Positions 16,195 through 24,429 of a DNA stretch of 38,076 bases are shown here, one piece after another. How positions within the stretch are numbered: position 1 is the first letter of the stretch; each line of letters begins with the position of its first letter. Under the pieces are notes generated by a model, which was not told where the DNA came from, searched no databases, and worked only from the letters and a program-made list of their open reading frames with translations. This stretch comes from Treponema sp. (GTDB lineage Bacteria > Spirochaetota > Spirochaetia > Treponematales > Treponemataceae): the NCBI GenBank assembly GCA_024402615.1, contig JAKSTK010000005.1:1-38076 (forward strand). Direction: 5' to 3'. The position numbers and the translations under genes are program-made.

Positions 16195-17382
16195 TTATTT
16201 TTTAATGATAGTAAACTTAAAACTTCCTGTAGAAACTGTATCTGAAGTTTCAAAACGCCAGGTAGTCATAGTATTGAGAATTTCTTCAATAACCTGTGAG
16301 CTTAAAATTGCAGATGGTGTGATTTTGATTTCACTTCTTGGAACATCACCATTTTTACCAACCGTAAAAGTAATCACAACCTCTTTATCTTCTGTAATTG
16401 TATTACCAGCCGCATCAGAAATTGGAATAGCAGTTGTCATAGGTTCCAGCAAAGTACGAAGCTTTCCGCCCTGCATTTCTACCTGAATTCCATCAACTGA
16501 ATTTTTTGAATTCATTGTTGTTGAAGAATTATTGTTTGTTGCCTTCTTGGAAGTATAAGTCTTTGATGGTGTACTGGAAATTTTATTCAGCATTTCAGAA
16601 GTTTTATCACTGGTTGCAGGAGCAGCTTCTGTTGTTTTTTTAACAGTTTCCGCAGGTTTTGTAGAAGCCATTTCGGCAGAGGAACCTGAAACGGAAGATT
16701 GAGTATTTACTTTTTTTGTACTGGTTGAAGAAGTCGTATTTGCAGAGGTTTTATCCATAGCGGCAAATACATCATCATAATTTGCAGTATTCTTTTTTAC
16801 AGAAGCAAAATCCAGCTGATCATCTACACTTTTTTGAATTTCATACAAAGGAGCTGTGTTTTCTTTTGTAATTGCAACATTTTCCGCAGGTTTTGCTGGA
16901 GCCGCATCACTTTTTACTGTCTCTGGTTTTGGAGTTGGTTTTGGAGTTTCAACAGGTTTTGCTACAGACTTTGGAGTTTCCACTACCTTTGGAGCTTCTT
17001 TTTTCTGTTCCTGAACCGGCTGCTGTACAGGAGCTTCTACTTCTGGGATTTCTGGCAAAGCTTCTTCAATTACAGGTACAGGCTGTTCAATAACCGGATC
17101 AACAGTCTCTGTAACGGCTTCTTCAATAATTTCAGTTGAATCAGCTTCTACGGTTTCTTCTGCCTCTACCGGCTCTACAGGATTTTCTACGGGAGGCAAA
17201 TCCATTGGAGTAGAATCAAGAATAATCTGAACCGGTTTGTATCTGGTAACTTTTGTGCGGACAGGAATAAAAATAAAACACAACAGTAATATTACCCACA
17301 CACCGCCGGTAGCCATGAGTGAAATAATCATACTGGTTTTATGAGGAGAACTGTCTTGTCCAAACAAAGGTAATGAAATCAT
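16195..17382 (-). CDS. TonB-like energy-transducing protein
   Basis: 395 residues. An inner-membrane anchor (about 17-39) follows a short cytoplasmic start. Then comes a Pro/Glu/Val-rich region (58-165; repeats of the PKPxPKP and PVxE type) and a long Ser/Thr/Lys-rich linker (165-300), suited to spanning the periplasm. The C-terminal domain (about 305-395) has the TonB_C pattern: VVITFTVGKNGDVPRSEIKITPS, VIEEILNTMTTWRF and a last strand ending FTIIKK. With ExbB/ExbD it would carry proton-motive energy to an outer-membrane partner. Its ATG overlaps the exbD stop by 4 nt. The linker is unusually long. Confidence 0.83.
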   Translation of the reverse strand: MISLPLFGQDSSPHKTSMIISLMATGGVWVILLLCFIFIPVRTKVTRYKPVQIILDSTPMDLPPVENPVEPVEAEETVEADSTEIIEEAVTETVDPVIEQPVPVIEEALPEIPEVEAPVQQPVQEQKKEAPKVVETPKSVAKPVETPKPTPKPETVKSDAAPAKPAENVAITKENTAPLYEIQKSVDDQLDFASVKKNTANYDDVFAAMDKTSANTTSSTSTKKVNTQSSVSGSSAEMASTKPAETVKKTTEAAPATSDKTSEMLNKISSTPSKTYTSKKATNNNSSTTMNSKNSVDGIQVEMQGGKLRTLLEPMTTAIPISDAAGNTITEDKEVVITFTVGKNGDVPRSEIKITPSAILSSQVIEEILNTMTTWRFETSDTVSTGSFKFTIIKK

Positions 17383-17792
17383 TTTTTAGCTGTAGTCCTT
17401 AAACTGATAACGGAATAACCACTTTCGCGGATAATATCAAATAAACCGACAATAGTACCGTTAGTAACATTTTCATCTGCTTCAAGTGAAACAGGAAATT
17501 CAGTTTTCTTTGTATCACCTGTATCAAAGCCCATAAGCTCGAGTTTTAAGGTATCAGGAGAAACAGATTTTTCATTAAAATACAAAAGGCCGTCATCACT
17601 GGCAGTAATAGTAATACCCTGCATTGCGGTACCTTCTGCAGTTTTGCTTCCAGGAAGATTCAATTTAATTCCAGGTAAAATGGCAAAAGTTGTAGATACC
17701 AGGAAGAAGAGAATCAACTGAAAAACAATATCAATCATTGGGGTCATATCAACATTTGGTTGAATTTTTCCCCTTCGGCTTTTAATTTTCAT
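17379..17792 (-). CDS. exbD: ExbD/TolR-type proton-channel subunit
   Basis: 137 residues. The single TM segment holds the conserved acidic residue in VDMTPMIDIVFQLILFF (Asp21 is the counterpart of the essential ExbD Asp). A periplasmic domain follows (PGIKLNLPGSK, then FDIIRESGYSVISLRT). It works with ExbB as the motor for the TonB-like protein encoded next. The start has an AAGGCGG site in the gap after exbB. It is placed between exbB and the TonB-like gene, so Exb rather than Tol is favoured. Confidence 0.92.
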   Translation of the reverse strand: MKIKSRRGKIQPNVDMTPMIDIVFQLILFFLVSTTFAILPGIKLNLPGSKTAEGTAMQGITITASDDGLLYFNEKSVSPDTLKLELMGFDTGDTKKTEFPVSLEADENVTNGTIVGLFDIIRESGYSVISLRTTAKK

Positions 17793-17807
17793 AAATTCCG
17801 CCTTGGA

Positions 17808-18418
17808 TTATTTTACGCGTCCAGTAAGTTTCAGAACCACTTCTGTTACATTTGCTTCCATTTCTACGACAAAGTGATTAACTCTGGAAACAAAGAAATT
17901 ATGAAAATCAAAGATGGAATTGAAACACAAAGACCTGCAACAGTTGTTACAAGAGCTTCGGCAATGGCACCAGCCAGTAAAGCAGGATCTCCCATAGTTC
18001 CACCGGCCCCCAGAACACCAAAAGCTTTAATATTTCCAGTTACAGTTCCCAAAAGACCAAGCAAAGTAGCAATATTGGCAATTGTTCCTAATGTTGTAAG
18101 CCAGTGTTCATAACGAGGAACAACAACTTCCATTTCTGCATCAACAACTTCACGCAGGTCCCGTTCTTCATAACGGCGGCAGTCTACAGCCTTTTTGATT
18201 ACCTGTGCAGTTGGTGTATCAGCTTCGGCACAAGCAGCAGTACAGGCACCAAAATCATTTACAGCAAGAGAATCATTTACACTTTTAATAAGTTTTGAAT
18301 CTCTTTTTTTAATGTTATAAAAATAAATACAACGCTCAATAATTATGAAAGTTGCAAATACGGCAGCCATCAGAATTGGAATAATAAGAAGTCCACCAGA
18401 TTTTAAAGTATTCCACAT
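17808..18418 (-). CDS. exbB: ExbB/TolQ-type proton-channel subunit with an apparent frameshift
   Basis: A MotA/TolQ/ExbB family protein with TM1 about 8-28, a cytoplasmic loop, and TM2/TM3 in HWLTTLGTIANIATLLGLLGTVTGNIKAF and EALVTTVAGLCVSIPSLIF. As sequenced, the frame runs on as IISLFPELITLS and stops at 17864 (184 residues). The neighbouring frame continues the expected family C-terminus, FFVSRVNHFVVEMEANVTEVVLKLTGRVK, to a stop at 17808-17810. One extra T in the TTTT run at 17904-17907 (minus strand) would join the two into a normal 203-residue ExbB. So this is a one-base deletion, a sequence error, or -1 frameshifting. SD AGAGGA precedes the ATG. Confidence 0.85.
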
Positions 18419-18452
18419 AAATTTTTCCTCTATCTATTTATAGATTTATTAA

Positions 18453-20096
18453 CTAAAACAAGAACTTAACCAGCATTGTTACACTTCCGCTTTCACAAAT
18501 GTAATCACCGGCATAAATTCTATCTTCCATATCAATAAGTCTGCAGAAATCATCTACAGAAACTACAAGTTTAACAGCAGGTGTAAGCTGAACAAAGCCA
18601 CTGGCATTAATCATTGGTGTAAAATCTTTGGCACCAAAATGTATACCAGTTTCTAAATCAGCACCCCATTTACCTTTTTCACTCTGGAGTGATAAATCTA
18701 CAAGTAAAGTATGTTTATTTTCAAGTACCGGAATATCAAGCCAGTTTGATTTGAACTTTGCCGCAGCAGAGAACATTTTGTAGTGATAAGAAACTCCAAA
18801 GTCTGTAGAAAGAATTGTTCGGTCTGTTTTTTCATAACAGTAGAGTCCTGCAGTTGAAGTACCTTTATACAATGGCTCCCAAACTCCGTTACCAAAAGCA
18901 GTTTTCATAAAATCAACTGCAGTATTTACAGAAAGGAAATCTTTTACTGGTAAAGCAAAATTTACTTTTCCATACCAGTCCGAAGTTTCTTCAGGAATAA
19001 ATGAAAAAGCAGAATATTTATAATTCTTTTCTTTTTCAACAATGGAAGAACCAAAAGTCTGCAGACCACCTGCAATATTGAAGGTTAAAGGTCTTGAAGA
19101 TAAAGCACTTGCAATTGTTCCGCCAAATTTTAAATCAAAAGGTACAAGAACTTTATTATTTCCAATGTAGTTACCAATTACAGCAGCAACATCAGCACTT
19201 GTATACAAAGCTTTATTATCCCAGTGGAAACATAACCTGAATTCCCCGCGATTTACTGCGGTTCCTGTAATACGATCAGTTAAATCTGCCAGTAAATAAT
19301 ATGATGGGAAGAAATCAACTGAGTAATGGTTTTCTTTTTTATCCTGAACAGACCAGGTTACAGAAGCAAATGGATAAACGCTCAATAAGTCTGCTTTACG
19401 GGCCCATTCATCACAAGTAATACCGGAATCAGAAATATCAAGATAACGATTATAAAAGGAAGAATAACCTCCTGCGAAAATATTAAAGCCTAACGGAAGT
19501 TTCCATTCCACAGAACCAACTCCGAAAATCTCCTGCTGATTTGCAGAAGAAATTCCAGGAACCTTGCTCTGAAATCCATTTCCGGAATCTTCATAATAAC
19601 CAGAAGCACTCCAGTTAAAGTTTTTACCAAGAGATTTTCTTTCCAGTTCAATTTTTGTATATTCCGTATTGTATCCGGAAGACAAATCATTGCCTGAAAA
19701 ACCTGATGAAGAACGATGATCAAAACCAATTTTAAAAGGATTATTTCCTGCTATTCTTGAAACATCAAAATCGCCGATAAAAGTTGCCGGATAACCACCG
19801 CCAATCTGACCATTAGCGTAAATCTGTTTATCCTGATGATTTCTAATTACATCAAGTATATTTTTTTCGGGAAATTCCGCTTCAGCATTTGGAAGCTCTG
19901 GCACAATATCAGAAGAATCCTGAGGTAATACAACAACAGTATTAAAATCGGGAATTTCAGCTTCTTCAAAAGCAGCAGTCTCACCTTTTACTTCTGTTGT
20001 CAGATCAGGAAGCTCAATATTTGATTCCTGTCCAAAACCTGCAAAAAGCAGTACCTGAGAAAAAAGAATTGTATAAATTAATTTTTTTGCGTTCAT
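18453..20096 (-). CDS. Outer-membrane beta-barrel protein of the TonB operon
   Basis: 547 residues: a signal peptide (MNAKKLIYTILFSQVLLFAGFG), an acidic Glu/Pro-rich periplasmic stretch (about 24-75), then strand-like segments to the end (GNNPFKIGFDHRSSSGF, KIELERKSLGKNFNWSASGYYED, SVEWKLPLGFNIFAGGY), finishing with FLF, a terminal Phe. I see no TonB-dependent receptor plug domain. Its place between a TPR protein and exbB suggests it is a client or partner of the Exb/TonB-like motor. The substrate is unknown. Confidence 0.75.
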   Translation of the reverse strand: MNAKKLIYTILFSQVLLFAGFGQESNIELPDLTTEVKGETAAFEEAEIPDFNTVVVLPQDSSDIVPELPNAEAEFPEKNILDVIRNHQDKQIYANGQIGGGYPATFIGDFDVSRIAGNNPFKIGFDHRSSSGFSGNDLSSGYNTEYTKIELERKSLGKNFNWSASGYYEDSGNGFQSKVPGISSANQQEIFGVGSVEWKLPLGFNIFAGGYSSFYNRYLDISDSGITCDEWARKADLLSVYPFASVTWSVQDKKENHYSVDFFPSYYLLADLTDRITGTAVNRGEFRLCFHWDNKALYTSADVAAVIGNYIGNNKVLVPFDLKFGGTIASALSSRPLTFNIAGGLQTFGSSIVEKEKNYKYSAFSFIPEETSDWYGKVNFALPVKDFLSVNTAVDFMKTAFGNGVWEPLYKGTSTAGLYCYEKTDRTILSTDFGVSYHYKMFSAAAKFKSNWLDIPVLENKHTLLVDLSLQSEKGKWGADLETGIHFGAKDFTPMINASGFVQLTPAVKLVVSVDDFCRLIDMEDRIYAGDYICESGSVTMLVKFLF

Positions 20097-20108
20097 GTTT
20101 CAACCTCG

Positions 20109-22988
20109 CTATTTAAACAAAGCATTTACTCTTTGTGCCTGAACTGTTTCAGGGTATAAATTAATGAGTAATTGAGCAGTTGCCTGAGCATCACTCTTCA
20201 ATCCAGCTGATATAAAGGAATCTGCAGCAGAATACAAAACCTCCGCAGACTTGCTGTTTTTTCCACTGGCTCTGTAATATTCAGCCGCCTTAAGCCATAA
20301 ATCTGCTGCCTTTTTATGATTTCCCTGATGATAATAATACTCACCGGCAAAATCACCATTAGCAGCACCATATTCCATTTCTTCTTCAGTATTCTGTAAA
20401 GACAGTAGTTTTTCTGCCAGAGCTACAGCCTGCTGCATAGATTCTGTTGAACCTTCTTCTGCATACAGTTTTACCAGCTCTGTACCGGCAATTCTTCCTT
20501 TTACGGTGGTTTCTTTTCCGTATTTTTCAAACTGACTTATTTTTTCTGCCAGTTCTCTGTCTACTCCAGAATTAATTTTTTCTAGCTCCTGAATTTTTGT
20601 TCCAATTCCGTCAGCCACAGCCTGCTTTTCAAAATTTTTCAGGAGATTTCTGGCAGTTTCCAAAGCTTCTCCATAGCTTTCCATTTCGTAATAAGTTTGA
20701 AGAAGATTACTGAAAGCCCCGTAACCATAAATTGTTTTTGGAAATTTTGAAAGCAGCAGCTTATTCTGTAAAATTGCACGATTATAATCCTTGATTCGCA
20801 GATTACATTCCCCGCTGTAATAATAAGCGGCCTGTGTAAATTTTCCATTTCCAAAAGTTTTTATATAAGCGGTAAATTTTGTATCTGCAGTCTTATATTC
20901 CCCGGCAGAATAATACATTTCTCCTGTACGATACAACGCTTCTTCTGCCTGAGAATTCTGTGTAAACTTGTCATAAACTTTTTCGTACCACAAAGAAGCC
21001 GCATCCAGTTGTTTTGCTTTTTCATAAATATTTGCAGTCTTTAAAGTTGTCTGCAAAGCAAAATCAGTAGTACTTTCTGTATAAGGGGCCAGTAAAGCAA
21101 CTGCAGAATCATAAGCCTGTCCATCGGCATATACATCGGCACAGAAAAGAATTGCTTCCTGTTGTTTTTTTCCTACAGTTACATTAATTCGTTTTTCTGC
21201 CATTACAGCGGCATTTTTGTAGTTCCCCTGAATTAAAGCAGCAACAGCACCGGCTTCATAACCTGCCGAAAGTTTTTTCTTATTAGAAGTATAATCACCT
21301 AAATTAAGGAATAAATCATAAGCCTGCTGATTTTTTCCCTGCTTGTACACAGCAAAAGCTTTGTAGTAATAAGCATTTTCTGTATAACCGGCAGTTTTAG
21401 AATAACGTACCAAATAAGAGTTTAAATACATTTCTGCATCGGCCCAGTTCTGCATATTATAGGAAGCCAGGCCTGCAACATATTCAGAAAGAGGTTGTTT
21501 TGCGGCAATAGCCTGAATAATTGCCTTTTGATTTTTCTTTTGTGCCAGCAAAACCTTTGAATATTCCAGTCGATCTTCTAAAGTCATTTTCTGATGAATA
21601 TCCAGCCAGCTATAAAGGTATTCTGCTTCCTGATAATCACCAGTTTTTGCATAACAGCCGGCACGAATTCTTCTGATATTATCTGAATAAGCAGCAGAAA
21701 AAGATTTTGTGTCGGCCAGTTGTAAAGCCTGTTTGTAAGCCTGCTTATTATAATAAGCATAAACTGCAATATATTTTAATTTTTCTTCCGGCTGCTGAAT
21801 TTTTGTAAAAGCATCAATTGTATTGTTCCAGTCTTCTGAATTGCTGTAACAGATCATCAACTGAGAATAAAAAGCATCTTTAAGATTTGTAATCTCAGAC
21901 TTTTCTACATCTTCCTTAACAGCAAGCAGCTCCTCTGCTACGATTTTGCCGGAACCCCCTTCGTCCAGTTTCATTTTAGCTTCGTAAATTGCTACTGCAG
22001 AATGTAAATCCTGATTTGCAGAAGGAATTACTGAGTTAAAACATTCCCGGCACTGTGAAAAATTTCCTTTTTCGTAATAATCAATACCAAGGCGAACCCA
22101 GAATTCTGCCATTAGCGCTTCTGTGTCAGAATGAACTTTTTCCAATCGTGTAAACAAGATTTCTGGTTTTACAGCAAGATTATGATTATGGGCAACTCCG
22201 TATGCTTTCTGCAAAGCAGTAACTGCAATGCTTTTATCTTCTGTTTCAATAAGTTTGCAGTACAAATCATATGCTTCCATATATTTTTCTGTATTTTCGT
22301 AAGCAATAGCGGCTTGAAGCTGCAGCTGATTCATTATTCCAGAACCAAAAATATTAGTTTCTGGAAGTTTTTCATACAAATCTACAGTTTTAGAAAAATC
22401 GCCGTTTTTATTCAGGGAATTCAAAAGCATAACAACACTTTCTGAATAATCTGCGACAGAATATAAAACTCCGTGACTGTAAATAAAACTTAACTGAGGA
22501 ATTGCCTGTGCATAATTTTTCTGATTATACAAAAGCTTTCCGCAATAATAGGCAGCTTCACTGTAAAGCTTATTTTCAGGAGATGACTGTTTTACCTTCT
22601 GACAATTATAAAAAGCCATGATTGCCTTATCATAATTTCCAAGATTACTGTTTACACGACCATACCAGTAACTGGCAGCAGCAAATTGTTCTGGAGAATT
22701 TTCTTCGGTTGTAGAACTGAGAATCTGATTTAATGTTTCTTCTGCATCCTGATAGCGCTGAAGATGAAACAAGGCTTCACTTTTTTCCAGCAAAGACGGA
22801 ATTATAAATACAGAATCTGGAAACTGCTTTTCCAGCTGTTCAACCTGGTCAATTACACCAGGATAGTAACCTGCATTGAAAAACGAATTAATTTCGTTAT
22901 AAAGCCTGATTTCAACATTACTTTGAGACTGACCAAAACAGAAGATGCCTGTGGCCAGACAAGTAAGAGTCAATAGTAATTTTTTCAT
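20109..22988 (-). CDS. Large exported tetratricopeptide-repeat protein
   Basis: 959 residues from the ATG at 22988; the upstream in-frame TTG (22994) would only add two residues before the signal peptide MKKLLLTLTCLATGIFCFG. Nearly all of the mature protein is helix-turn-helix repeats of the TPR type, e.g. SEALFHLQRYQDAEETLNQIL, ASYWYGRVNSNLGNYDKAIMAF, EALYRTGEMYYSAGEYKTADTKF and GEYYYHQGNHKKAADLWLKAAEYY. It therefore likely serves as a periplasmic scaffold for the barrel and TonB-like proteins encoded downstream. No catalytic motif is seen. No SD is evident; it follows the preceding gene by 18 nt. Confidence 0.83.
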   Translation of the reverse strand: MKKLLLTLTCLATGIFCFGQSQSNVEIRLYNEINSFFNAGYYPGVIDQVEQLEKQFPDSVFIIPSLLEKSEALFHLQRYQDAEETLNQILSSTTEENSPEQFAAASYWYGRVNSNLGNYDKAIMAFYNCQKVKQSSPENKLYSEAAYYCGKLLYNQKNYAQAIPQLSFIYSHGVLYSVADYSESVVMLLNSLNKNGDFSKTVDLYEKLPETNIFGSGIMNQLQLQAAIAYENTEKYMEAYDLYCKLIETEDKSIAVTALQKAYGVAHNHNLAVKPEILFTRLEKVHSDTEALMAEFWVRLGIDYYEKGNFSQCRECFNSVIPSANQDLHSAVAIYEAKMKLDEGGSGKIVAEELLAVKEDVEKSEITNLKDAFYSQLMICYSNSEDWNNTIDAFTKIQQPEEKLKYIAVYAYYNKQAYKQALQLADTKSFSAAYSDNIRRIRAGCYAKTGDYQEAEYLYSWLDIHQKMTLEDRLEYSKVLLAQKKNQKAIIQAIAAKQPLSEYVAGLASYNMQNWADAEMYLNSYLVRYSKTAGYTENAYYYKAFAVYKQGKNQQAYDLFLNLGDYTSNKKKLSAGYEAGAVAALIQGNYKNAAVMAEKRINVTVGKKQQEAILFCADVYADGQAYDSAVALLAPYTESTTDFALQTTLKTANIYEKAKQLDAASLWYEKVYDKFTQNSQAEEALYRTGEMYYSAGEYKTADTKFTAYIKTFGNGKFTQAAYYYSGECNLRIKDYNRAILQNKLLLSKFPKTIYGYGAFSNLLQTYYEMESYGEALETARNLLKNFEKQAVADGIGTKIQELEKINSGVDRELAEKISQFEKYGKETTVKGRIAGTELVKLYAEEGSTESMQQAVALAEKLLSLQNTEEEMEYGAANGDFAGEYYYHQGNHKKAADLWLKAAEYYRASGKNSKSAEVLYSAADSFISAGLKSDAQATAQLLINLYPETVQAQRVNALFK

Positions 22989-23006
22989 AAGCAAATTTTC
23001 GTTTAA

Positions 23007-24383
23007 TTAGTTTTCCGTAGAATTCGGTGAATACGGGAAGAAGTAATCGCTGGCACGAACTCTTGTAAGATATACAAAATCATCTTTGTATAAAGTACAG
23101 AAGTCAGACAGGCTCATTGCTCTTCCGTTCATAAAAACAAAGCAATTAAATAAATTGTTACAATCAAAATATGGTAAAAATGTAATACATTCGTTAAAAG
23201 CTTGAATTTCCGGACTTACACTACGGTCAGTTCCTTTAATGGCACCAAAATATAAAGTGTCAGGTTCTGTTGCTGCAAGAACATACAACAAAGAACGCAA
23301 AATTGCAACCTGGTAGCCAGTATCTTTAATAAATGAAGTGGTATTCATTGTTCCGTCTGGAAGCAGAGTTGCGGCAAATGGATTAATATTTACATCAATT
23401 CCTGCCTGATCAAAGGTATAAGTTTTTCCAGTGTAAACTGAAGTAACTGCAGCGGCAGTATTACGAATCCAGTTTAAGGCAAAGAACAAATCATATTTCT
23501 GAGAAAGTACACCAATGTGACCGTTATCTTTATATTCTACGGTTGGTGTAAATAATGGCTGAAGTTTAAGATATCCGCCGGCCAGTGGCTGAACAAGACC
23601 GTCTGCAATCCATTTTACAAAACCGGCAGAAGAAAGATACAAACGGTTTTCTTCTGCATCATCGTTATCAAAAGGTTTTCCGTTAAAAATCTGCACCAGT
23701 TTATTTTCTTCATCATAAACTGCATTTGGAACATAAAGAATTTCTGGAAGATGCTGCTGAATAACGCCTGCCATCTGAAGAATATTTCCATAACGGCCAT
23801 TATCAATTTTTACATAATCCCATGGAAGAGCTCTTTTTGTCATAGTAAGAACATCTTCAATAGAGGTACGATAGAAAGCATTAAATGGTAAACCGGTAGA
23901 AGCACCTCTTGCGGCATAATTTCCGAAAATAACTAAATCGGCAAGAGCAGTTTTTCCACTTGGAGTAAACTGAACATAAACATCACTGTTAGCATTGAAG
24001 TAATAACGGATACGGATTGGTTTTCCTGTTTTTTTATTACGGACAAGTACCCAGCTGCCTGGCAACTCTCCAGGATAAACATCCTGTTTTTCTGTTGTTA
24101 CTCCTTTTGAGCTGTAAACTTTTACATCAATTACGGTTCTTGGAGCAACAAAGATATTAAAGGTTGTATCTGTTTCTTCCAAACGAACCTGAAATTTTTC
24201 TCCTGCGGCATTGGAATAGATTTCCGGAAGATTTGTACGAACTTCTTCCAGTGGAGCTTCAAACCATCGTTCAATTAAATTTGCACGGATTTCTGAAGAA
24301 TCAGGAATTCCAAATGAGTTATAAGCGGCAAAAAGAGGAGCCACAATTAATAAAAATGTCATAAGAAATAGTGATTTTTTCAT
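23007..24383 (-). CDS. Exported protein of unknown function, first gene of the TonB-like operon
   Basis: 458 residues. The ATG at 24383 is chosen because AAGAGGAGT stands 7 nt upstream and the protein then begins with a clean signal peptide (MKKSLFLMTFLLIVAPLFA); the frame is open further upstream but overlaps the next gene. The mature protein is mixed alpha/beta with a beta-rich first half (FNIFVAPRTVIDVKVYSSKG, PGSWVLVRNKKTGKPIRIRYYFN) and few cysteines. I do not recognise a family. Its position suggests a periplasmic part of the TPR/barrel/Exb system. Confidence 0.75.
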   Translation of the reverse strand: MKKSLFLMTFLLIVAPLFAAYNSFGIPDSSEIRANLIERWFEAPLEEVRTNLPEIYSNAAGEKFQVRLEETDTTFNIFVAPRTVIDVKVYSSKGVTTEKQDVYPGELPGSWVLVRNKKTGKPIRIRYYFNANSDVYVQFTPSGKTALADLVIFGNYAARGASTGLPFNAFYRTSIEDVLTMTKRALPWDYVKIDNGRYGNILQMAGVIQQHLPEILYVPNAVYDEENKLVQIFNGKPFDNDDAEENRLYLSSAGFVKWIADGLVQPLAGGYLKLQPLFTPTVEYKDNGHIGVLSQKYDLFFALNWIRNTAAAVTSVYTGKTYTFDQAGIDVNINPFAATLLPDGTMNTTSFIKDTGYQVAILRSLLYVLAATEPDTLYFGAIKGTDRSVSPEIQAFNECITFLPYFDCNNLFNCFVFMNGRAMSLSDFCTLYKDDFVYLTRVRASDYFFPYSPNSTEN

Positions 24384-24390
24384 CTTCAAA

Positions 24391-24423
24391 ACTCCTCTTT
24401 TAACAAACAATACTACTATTATA
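24391..24423 (-). promoter_or_regulatory. Promoter -10 and Shine-Dalgarno of the TonB-like operon
   Basis: TATAAT at 24423-24418 (minus strand), predicted start near 24411, then AAGAGGAGT at 24399-24391 and a 7-nt spacer to the ATG. No good -35 is visible. Confidence 0.6.
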
Positions 24424-24429
24424 CTATGC

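Noticed and set aside
16834-17139. Phe/Trp/Arg-rich plus-strand open frame
   Set aside because: It is the shadow of the Pro/Glu/Lys-rich part of the TonB-like gene on the other strand.
17900-17910. Programmed -1 frameshift heptamer in exbB
   Set aside because: GATTTTC does not fit X-XXY-YYZ and no downstream stem-loop is evident; an indel is simpler.
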